Origin: Lachnospiraceae bacterium
Lineage (GTDB): Bacteria; Bacillota_A; Clostridia; Lachnospirales; Lachnospiraceae
Length of the DNA: 6,629 nt
Direction of reading: 5' to 3'
Assembly (NCBI GenBank): GCA_009774655.1
Contig: VSOD01000239.1
Coordinates: 1 to 6,629, forward strand
Below, one piece after another: positions 1 to 4,122 of the stretch. Position 1 is the stretch's first letter. Every line of letters starts with the position of its first letter. The notes under the pieces are model-generated. The model searched no databases and was not told where the DNA came from. It saw nothing but the letters and a program-made list of their open reading frames with translations. The position numbers and the translations under genes were made by a program.

Positions 1-686
1 CAGGTGTAGTATCTGGTGGGAAAGCTGTCCAGATATTCGGCATAGGCTCTCAGCGTGTCGTCTAACGGCAGTTTGGAGAAATGAAAGCCGCCGATCAGGA
101 CATCGGGCCGGAACCAGTCGACGATATCCAGGATGCCTCTGTGGGAGCAGCCGCTGAACAGAATCTTTTGCCCGTTTTCTTCCACAAGCAGATACTGTTC
201 GTGACGGAAATCTTCCGGTCGGAAGACGCCGTCTTCCAGCATGGTAAGGCCGAAAGCGCCCAGAGGGTGGTTCGGTTTTGCCTGACGGCGGCAGCAGAGG
301 GTTATGCTGTCGGCGAGGACGGTGGTGTCGTCGATAAAGACCAGCTGCCTGTGATGCGCGAGAGCGGTGTCCAGACCGATGTATTTTTCGGTGCCGTTGT
401 AATGAGGCTCGAAGGCATGGCGATTTACATAAATTGGAGCGGTGCGGTTTAACGCAAGGAACCGGGCAAGGCCGCCGCCATGGTCGTAGTGGCCGTGGGA
501 GAGGATGGCGATATCCACCGCAGCCAGATCAATGCCGAGCACGGAAGCATTGTGCGAGAAAAGGGCGGTCTGGCCCATGTCAAAAAGGATCCGGTGCTCT
601 GCGGTCTCGATGTACAGGCTTAAGCCGTGTTCCGCAGACAGCTCCGGTCTGGCGGAGGTATTCTCCAGAAGGGTTGTGATTTTCAT
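1..686 (-). CDS. MBL-fold metallo-hydrolase, COG1237 / dihydropterin-type (3' partial)
   Basis: This is a metallo-beta-lactamase-fold hydrolase of the group that includes archaeal 7,8-dihydropterin-6-methyl-4-(ribofuranosyl)aminobenzene 5'-phosphate synthase. The substrate of bacterial members is generally unknown, and no signal peptide is visible, so it is probably cytosolic. 228 codons are present. Residues 63-72 read SHGHYDHGGG, the HxHxDH metal-binding motif (H64, H66, D68, H69) preceded by the beta strand AAVDIAIL. A second conserved block, FSGCSHRGI (177-185), supplies another metal histidine (H182), and GGFHFS (199-204) a further one. The reading frame runs off the window at YLDSFPTRYYT, just before where this family usually has a Cys-His-Cys-type C-terminal motif. 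The start at 686 is fixed by an AAAGGA ribosome site 8 bases upstream and by in-frame stops just beyond it. It is divergent from the GNAT gene. The fold is secure, the reaction is not. Confidence 0.9.
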   Translation of the reverse strand, partial: MKITTLLENTSARPELSAEHGLSLYIETAEHRILFDMGQTALFSHNASVLGIDLAAVDIAILSHGHYDHGGGLARFLALNRTAPIYVNRHAFEPHYNGTEKYIGLDTALAHHRQLVFIDDTTVLADSITLCCRRQAKPNHPLGAFGLTMLEDGVFRPEDFRHEQYLLVEENGQKILFSGCSHRGILDIVDWFRPDVLIGGFHFSKLPLDDTLRAYAEYLDSFPTRYYT

Positions 687-703
687 AGAGTGTCCTTTCT
701 ATC

Positions 704-740
704 ATGATATCCATTTCAAATGATAAAATGATATCCGTTT
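704..740. repeat. Pair of 13-bp direct repeats upstream of the MBL gene
   Basis: ATGATATCCATTT at 704-716 recurs as ATGATATCCGTTT at 728-740, 12 of 13 identical with a 24-bp period. Each copy carries a GATATC palindrome, and CATTT-C-AAATG (712-722) forms a small inverted repeat inside the first copy. The pair lies in the untranslated leader of the minus-strand hydrolase gene, 18 bp from its start codon. The repeat is seen directly; a role as a regulator binding site is inference. Confidence 0.5.
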
Positions 741-792
741 GACTCCAGCAGTGTACCGAGGAGCAGACGGGTTATTTTTTGCTGGTAATGAC

Positions 793-815
793 CTGTATTT
801 AATACTATAATACAG
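793..815. promoter_or_regulatory. Inverted-repeat operator candidate over overlapping divergent -10 elements
   Basis: CTGTATT (793-799) and AATACAG (809-815) form a perfect 7-bp inverted repeat with a 9-bp centre. The element contains TATAAT on the plus strand (806-811) and TATAGT on the minus strand (809-804), so two opposite -10 elements share four bases. The plus-strand -10 has only a weak -35 partner (TTGCTG at 779-784, spacing 21), so firing toward the GNAT gene is less certain. A dimeric repressor bound here would block both directions. The repeat is seen, the operator role inferred. Confidence 0.5.
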
Positions 816-832
816 ATTATGCCGTCTGTCGA
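804..832 (-). promoter_or_regulatory. Sigma-A-type promoter for the MBL-fold gene
   Basis: Read on the minus strand, TCGACA (832-827) is followed after exactly 17 bases by TATAGT (809-804). Each hexamer has one mismatch to TTGACA and TATAAT. It would start transcription near 797 and give a leader of about 110 nt before the start codon at 686. It is the best promoter match I find upstream of this gene. Confidence 0.6.
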
Positions 833-861
833 CCGGCTGCACAGACTGTTTTGTTTTTACA

Positions 862-871
862 CCTGTACAGG
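862..871. promoter_or_regulatory. 10-bp palindrome CCTGTACAGG in the divergent region
   Basis: CCTGTACAGG is a perfect palindrome 67 bp before the GNAT start codon. Its half-site CTGTA/TACAG is the same as the arms of the inverted repeat at 793-815, about 60 bp away, which suggests two sites for one regulator. No regulator gene is in the window, so the link is inference. No convincing -35/-10 pair was found around it for the GNAT gene. Confidence 0.4.
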
Positions 872-938
872 CGGGAAACTATTCGCTGGAATGTAGACAG
901 GCAGATCAGGTACAGCGTACCGGAAAGGAAATGAGAGT

Positions 939-1571
939 ATGGAACAAAGGAAAGAAAATCAGGCAGGTGAAGTGGTTCGGGCAGATGCGGTTGCGAATTG
1001 CCAGCAGAAGACCGATGGGGTTTTATACCGTCAGTTGAATGCTGATGAAATCGACCGGGCGTTATTCGCGCACTTTATACGTCATCAGAACGTAACGTTG
1101 TGCCACCGCAGGGTTAACGGGGCATGGGTCATCAGAGAGGATCCGTTTATAGACGACTGGACGGAGGAGGATTACCGGATTCTGGTGGACTGCCTGAAAA
1201 ATACAGTCCGTACGGGCGGTTTTGTGTACGGCGCCTTTGTCGACGGGGTATTGAAGGGCTTCACTTCCGTGGAGGCAGAACTGTTCGGCGGGGACAATCG
1301 GTATCTGGATCTGTCGTGCATTCATGTGTCCGAAGATATGCGGGGCAGAAAGATCGGGCAGACGCTTTTCCGGGCTGCCGCAGACTGGGCGGCAAAAAAA
1401 GGCGCGGGTAAGCTGTACATCTCGGCCCATTCGGCGGTGGAGACCCAGGCCTTTTATCGGGCCATGGGCTGTGTGGAGGCACAGGAATACAATAAAGAGC
1501 ATGTGGAGAAGGAACCTTATGACTGCCAGCTGGAATACTCAAAAGGCATTTCAAAAACCGTCATGAAATAG
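939..1571 (+). CDS. GNAT family N-acetyltransferase
   Basis: A 210-residue acetyl-CoA-dependent N-acetyltransferase of the GNAT superfamily, presumably cytosolic; the acceptor substrate is not evident. Motif A spans about 123-144 (LDLSCIHVSEDMRGRKIGQTLF), with the acetyl-CoA pyrophosphate loop R135-G-R-K-I-G140. Motif B is LYISAHSAVETQAFYRAMGC (159-178), with Y173 placed where many GNATs have the general acid. The central glycine of the usual RGxGxG loop is a lysine (K138). The family-like fold starts near residue 28 (VLYRQLNADEID), leaving about 27 polar N-terminal residues that look like an extension. AAAGGAA (924-930) lies 8 bases before the ATG; a nearby ATG at 931 is out of frame. An internal GTG at codon 12 is a less likely start. 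The gene is divergent from the MBL gene, and no terminator hairpin follows it, so read-through into the next region is possible. Confidence 0.92.
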   Translation: MEQRKENQAGEVVRADAVANCQQKTDGVLYRQLNADEIDRALFAHFIRHQNVTLCHRRVNGAWVIREDPFIDDWTEEDYRILVDCLKNTVRTGGFVYGAFVDGVLKGFTSVEAELFGGDNRYLDLSCIHVSEDMRGRKIGQTLFRAAADWAAKKGAGKLYISAHSAVETQAFYRAMGCVEAQEYNKEHVEKEPYDCQLEYSKGISKTVMK

Positions 1572-1623
1572 ATTTCACAATGAGATATATGGAAAAGCAG
1601 GAAAATTTTATGAAAATTGACAA

Positions 1624-1652
1624 TTTACAATATTTAACAACAAATGTATGAT
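1624..1652 (+). promoter_or_regulatory. Sigma-A-type promoter for the HPr-like gene
   Basis: TTTACA (1624-1629) and TATGAT (1647-1652) are separated by exactly 17 bases in a very A/T-rich stretch. Each has one mismatch to consensus. Transcription would start near 1659, about 240 nt ahead of the HPr-like start codon. A perfect TTGACA at 1617-1622 overlaps it but has no -10 at the right distance. Confidence 0.65.
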
Positions 1653-1781
1653 ATAGGCACAAGTGAAATCGGTAACATACCGGTGCACATGCAGGTAAAA
1701 GGCAAGACTTGAAAAGCAAAAGAAATCTAAAAAACCTGAAAACATGAAAAATACGGAGGTGATGGAATAGAACGGAGTGTT

Positions 1782-1811
1782 ATGGATAAGCTGTTAGTAA
1801 AGGGGATTTAA
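1782..1811 (+). CDS. Possible nine-residue leader peptide (MDKLLVKGI)
   Basis: A nine-codon ORF begins 5 bases after CGGAG (1773-1777), a plausible ribosome site, and about 18 bases after a stronger GGAGGTGAT. It lies inside the probable leader of the HPr-like gene and ends 87 bases before that gene's ATG. It could be a regulatory upstream ORF or the chance remainder of a decayed gene; another frame from about 1791 to 1856 is open but has no start codon. ORFs this short arise easily by chance. Confidence 0.2.
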   Translation: MDKLLVKGI

Positions 1812-1898
1812 ATCAGTCCGGTGCTGGTTCTGCAAAACAGGCAGTAGAACGTAAAACATAACAAAGGCAAAATGAAGTAGTAAAGGAGATTGAATCAT

Positions 1899-2132
1899 AT
1901 GCAGCAGGTGAATGTTAAGTTTAACGATGTTGAACAGATCAGGCAGTTTATAAAGACAATTGACAAATTCGATACCAATTTTGATTTGGGTTCCGGCCAC
2001 AGAGTAGTCGATGCGAAATCCATTATCGGCGTGATGGCGCTGGATTTCTCGGGACCGCTTCAGCTCAGATATCACTCGGACGATGCCGATATCAGGGCAA
2101 AGATCGCACCGTTCATAGCATGTGAAGGTTAA
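1899..2132 (+). CDS. HPr-like (PtsH-family) protein lacking the phosphocarrier histidine
   Basis: A 77-residue protein that aligns with the HPr fold of the PTS. Residues 38-48 (DAKSIIGVMAL) match the HPr block around regulatory Ser46, with S41 in that place, and the following strand (LQLRYHS) and acidic start of the last helix (DDADIRAKIAPF) also fit. The active-site segment that in HPr reads Gly-Ile-His-Ala-Arg-Pro is replaced here by NDVEQIRQF (9-17), so there is no His15 and no classical PEP-dependent phosphotransfer. It is slightly short for HPr (usually 85-90 residues). ATG 1899 is preferred over TTG 1890 because AAAGGAG (1882-1888) lies 10 bases from the ATG and only 1 from the TTG; an in-frame TAA at 1881 bars extension. 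It probably acts as a regulatory or decoy HPr-type protein in the cytosol, but that role is inference. It is transcribed alone and convergent with a transporter. Confidence 0.82.
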   Translation: MQQVNVKFNDVEQIRQFIKTIDKFDTNFDLGSGHRVVDAKSIIGVMALDFSGPLQLRYHSDDADIRAKIAPFIACEG

Positions 2133-2152
2133 AAGGGATAAAATAAAGATAA

Positions 2153-2202
2153 CAGAAAGCCTGCGGGTATCCTGATAGGGGATAGGTTCCGCAGGCTTTC
2201 TG
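2153..2202. terminator. Bidirectional hairpin terminator between convergent genes
   Basis: CAGAAAGCCTGCGG (2153-2166) pairs perfectly over 14 bp with CCGCAGGCTTTCTG (2189-2202). The 22-nt loop contains a secondary TATCC/GGATA pairing. On the minus strand the stem is followed by a T-rich tail (TTATCTTTATTTTATCC), so it should end the transporter transcript well, starting 12 bp after its stop codon. On the plus strand the T-rich part is mostly the stem's own CTTTCTG, so termination of the HPr-like transcript, whose stop is 20 bp before, may be weaker. Confidence 0.85.
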
Positions 2203-2214
2203 ACATTTGGCCGC

Positions 2215-3483
2215 TCAGTCGTCCACGTCGAAATTCTCCAGCATGCTCTTTTTCTTTTCCGGTTTCGAATCGCCGTGTTTTACAAACAGCATCGTACAGA
2301 AGGCCAGCACGCTGAATACCACCGCATAGGGGAACAGCGTCCGGTAGGAGATGTGCTCCAGCAGGAAGCCGGAGAGGATCGGCGTGATCACCTGCGCAGC
2401 CATGGAAAAGGTGTAGTAGTAGCCGGTATATTTGCCAACGTCACCGCCGGTGCTGATCTCCACCACCATGGGGAAGGAATTGACGTTGATTGCTGCCCAG
2501 GCAAAACCGATGACACCGAAGAAAAGGTTCATCGTGGCGTGATAGGTGGTGTAGAAGGAGGCGCACAGGTAACAGAAGGTCAGGAGGGCGACACCGATCA
2601 GGATCGTACGCTTCCTGCCGATTCTGCTGGAAAGGGCGCCGATGGGGATATAGCTGACGATCGCCGCCACGGTCGCAACCATCAGGCAGTTGGCGTAACC
2701 GCCGTTTTCCAGGCCCCATACATGGGTCGCATAGCGGGAGAAGGCGGTGGTGACCGCGTTGTAGGCGATATACCACAGCGCCACCGAGAGCAGGATAAAA
2801 AGCAGGCTCCTTTTCATTTCGCGGGGCAGTTCGGCGGTGGAGGCAGGGCCGTTATCGGTACTTTCTTCTTCTGAGGCCATCCTGGCGCGGAGTTTGTTCT
2901 CCGGGACGGTGAAGAAAAGAACCGCGATGCTTAAGAGCATCAGAAGGCCGACAGAGAGAAACAGCGGGAAATAATCCGGCGTCGTGCCGCTGCCCACCAG
3001 CAGGCTGATCATGATAAGGGCGTAGACACCGCCCACGGCGCCCATCAAGTTGATGACGGCGTTTCCTTTGCTGCGCAGCGGTTTGGGTGTCAGATCCGGC
3101 ATCAGCGCGACGGCGGGGGAGCGGTAAAGCCCCATGGAGAGCAGGACGAAGAAGAGGGCGGTGATAAAGAGCCACAGGTTTCCCAGCCTGTCCGCTACCG
3201 GCAGCAGGAGCAGGAAGATGAAGGCAGAGCCGGTACCGGCCAGAATAAAAGGCATCCGCTTGCCGATAGGCGTATGGATACGGTCGGAGAGCGTGCCGAA
3301 CAGCGGCAGCAGGAACAGGGCGAGGACATTGTCCGCCGCCATGATCGCGCCGGTGAGCGTCTCTCCCAGACGGAAAGTATTTTTGAGGATAAGGGGTATG
3401 ATATTATCGTACATCTGCCAGAAGGCACAGATGGACAAAAAGGCCATACCGATCAAAACAGTGCGCTTGTAATCCAGTTTCAT
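2215..3483 (-). CDS. MFS transporter, sugar/cation symporter (SLC45/sucrose-transporter-like)
   Basis: A 422-residue integral membrane protein with about twelve hydrophobic segments in two halves of six, split by a charged loop at about 195-225 (RARMASEEESTDNGP...). The MFS loop-2/3 signature is present in both halves: GTLSDRIHTPIGKR (63-76) and GALSSRIGRKR (282-292). The segment RSPAVALMPDLTPKPLRSKGNA (121-142) resembles the conserved loop of SLC45/sucrose-type transporters, so an oligosaccharide or glycoside moved with H+ or Na+ is the likely cargo; the exact sugar cannot be read from sequence. The tail is charged (KPEKKKSMLENFDVDD). The start is supported by a GGGGG ribosome site about 9 bases upstream and an in-frame TGA further back. 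It is a single-gene unit ending at the shared terminator, with a repeat-bearing promoter that suggests substrate control. Confidence 0.94.
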   Translation of the reverse strand: MKLDYKRTVLIGMAFLSICAFWQMYDNIIPLILKNTFRLGETLTGAIMAADNVLALFLLPLFGTLSDRIHTPIGKRMPFILAGTGSAFIFLLLLPVADRLGNLWLFITALFFVLLSMGLYRSPAVALMPDLTPKPLRSKGNAVINLMGAVGGVYALIMISLLVGSGTTPDYFPLFLSVGLLMLLSIAVLFFTVPENKLRARMASEEESTDNGPASTAELPREMKRSLLFILLSVALWYIAYNAVTTAFSRYATHVWGLENGGYANCLMVATVAAIVSYIPIGALSSRIGRKRTILIGVALLTFCYLCASFYTTYHATMNLFFGVIGFAWAAINVNSFPMVVEISTGGDVGKYTGYYYTFSMAAQVITPILSGFLLEHISYRTLFPYAVVFSVLAFCTMLFVKHGDSKPEKKKSMLENFDVDD

Positions 3484-3527
3484 GAAAATAACCCCCGATC
3501 ATAATAGATGGTACATCGTTACGGTTT

Positions 3528-3575
3528 TATAGTTAACGACATTGGAAACAGAAATTTGTTATGTCGTTTACTATA
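3528..3575. promoter_or_regulatory. 13-bp inverted repeat at the transporter promoter (operator candidate)
   Basis: TATAGTTAACGAC (3528-3540) and GTCGTTTACTATA (3563-3575) are inverted copies with 12 of 13 matching, 22 bp apart. The left arm contains the palindrome GTTAAC, and a further CGTTA lies at 3517-3521. The right arm abuts a perfect minus-strand -10 TATAAT (3580-3575), so it covers the predicted transporter start site, and the left arm is about 30-40 bases downstream. This is the geometry of a repressor with two sites and possible looping. The repeat is seen; the regulator is not identified. Confidence 0.55.
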
Positions 3576-3580
3576 TTATA
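3575..3580 (-). promoter_or_regulatory. -10 element of the MFS transporter promoter
   Basis: Read on the minus strand this is a perfect TATAAT, with a second -10-like TATAGT just downstream (3575-3570). The -35 region at 17 bases (TATCTT) is poor, so the promoter may need an activator or be intrinsically weak. It predicts a leader of about 85 nt before the start at 3483. Confidence 0.5.
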
Positions 3581-3607
3581 CAGCAGGCGTCAGGAAAAAG
3601 ATATGAC

Positions 3608-3637
3608 TTTTCAAAAGGCATGTTTATGGTATATAAT
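3608..3637 (+). promoter_or_regulatory. Probable promoter for the zf-HC2 / polA unit
   Basis: A perfect TATAAT (3632-3637) is preceded by TTTTCA (3608-3613) with an 18-base spacer. Transcription would start near 3644, giving about 50 nt of leader before ATG 3694. It lies back to back with the transporter promoter, with about 50 bp between the two -10 elements. Confidence 0.55.
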
Positions 3638-3693
3638 AAAATCTGTGTGGACATGAAACAGGTTGGAGCGATGACATATCCTGAGGAAGTGGT

Positions 3694-4023
3694 ATGAGTA
3701 TGAACTGTAAAGAAACCGAGAAAAAAATACCTTACTTTCTGCAGGACGAACTGGGCGGCAGCGAGCTGGAGGAGTTTCTGGAGCACGTGGAGAACTGTGT
3801 GGAATGCAAGGAGGAGCTGACGATCCAGCTTCTTGTCACGGAAGGTCTGGAGCGTCTGGAGCAGGGCGGTAATTTCAATTTACAGGATGAGCTTTTTATA
3901 AAACTGGGCGGCGCACTGCACCGGATCAGGGTGCGCAGGATGCTGCTGTATACGCTGTTTTGTCTGGAGGCGGCGGTGGCTGCGGCGATTATCATAGCGC
4001 TGTGCATCGTGTTCCGGTTTTAG
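3694..4023 (+). CDS. Zinc-finger (zf-HC2, anti-sigma-like) single-TM membrane protein
   Basis: A 109-residue protein with a putative zinc-binding anti-sigma-type motif near its N-terminus: C5, then H31-x3-C35-x2-C38 (HVENCVEC). After an acidic middle region and a basic stretch HRIRVRRM (76-83) comes one hydrophobic helix (about 84-107, LLYTLFCLEAAVAAAIIIALCIVF). This predicts a cytoplasmic N-terminal zinc finger, a membrane anchor and almost nothing outside. Anti-sigma factors of this fold normally hold an ECF sigma factor, but no sigma gene adjoins it and there is no extracytoplasmic sensor domain, so the partner is unknown. ATG 3694 follows AGGAAG (3684-3689) closely; ATG 3700 (starting MNCKET) is a possible alternative. 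polA follows on the same strand after 99 bp, so co-transcription is likely. Confidence 0.85.
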   Translation: MSMNCKETEKKIPYFLQDELGGSELEEFLEHVENCVECKEELTIQLLVTEGLERLEQGGNFNLQDELFIKLGGALHRIRVRRMLLYTLFCLEAAVAAAIIIALCIVFRF

Positions 4024-4122
4024 ATATGGAAGCGGCTTTGGTATATCGGTGCGGGCCTGCAGCTGCAGGGCGCAGTGAAGAATTTTAATAAGAATTTTGA
4101 CATGGAAAGGCATGGAGTTTAG
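4024..4122 (+). other. zf-HC2-polA gap with a 14-bp palindrome
   Basis: CCTGCAGCTGCAGG (4056-4069) is a perfect palindrome, flanked by GCG and CGC that could lengthen a hairpin. No uridine run follows closely (AATTTTAATAAG begins about 10 bases later), so it is at best a weak attenuator. No complete promoter for polA is visible here, supporting read-through from the zf-HC2 gene. GGAG (4114-4117) is the polA ribosome site. Confidence 0.4.

Larger units (their letters stand above)
1572..1898 (+). other. AT-rich intergenic region: promoter and long leader of the HPr-like gene
   Basis: These 327 bases hold no convincing gene of ordinary size. After the GNAT stop there is a TGAAAT-AG-ATTTCA inverted repeat (1564-1577, overlapping the stop), then an A/T-rich promoter (1624-1652) and about 240 nt of probable leader. 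In the leader I see a small hairpin CGGT-AACAT-ACCG (1670-1682), a near-perfect Shine-Dalgarno GGAGGTGAT (1755-1763) with no usable start codon at normal distance, a nine-codon ORF (1782-1811), and a weak GTTCT/AGAAC pairing (1827-1850). I do not recognise a known riboswitch class. Confidence 0.5.

Noticed and set aside
81..452. 123-codon open frame on the plus strand
   Set aside because: It is antisense to the MBL-fold gene, which carries the HxHxDH motif on the other strand.
1660..1760. Riboswitch in the HPr-like leader
   Set aside because: I compared it by eye with c-di-GMP, c-di-AMP and preQ1 consensus patterns and found no match to the conserved cores. A covariance-model search would be decisive.
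1791..1856. Open frame DLNQSGAGSAKQAVERKT in the HPr leader
   Set aside because: It has no start codon and is closed by stops on both sides. It may be a relic, but there is no recognisable homology.
2275..2874. 199-codon open frame on the plus strand
   Set aside because: It is antisense to the MFS transporter, whose membrane segments and signature loops are clear. The plus-strand product is Gly/Asp/His-rich without domain features.
3653..3697. 14-codon ORF (MKQVGAMTYPEEVV) overlapping the zf-HC2 start by ATGA
   Set aside because: The ATGA overlap looks like translational coupling, but no ribosome site precedes its ATG and the peptide has no features. Chance is more likely.
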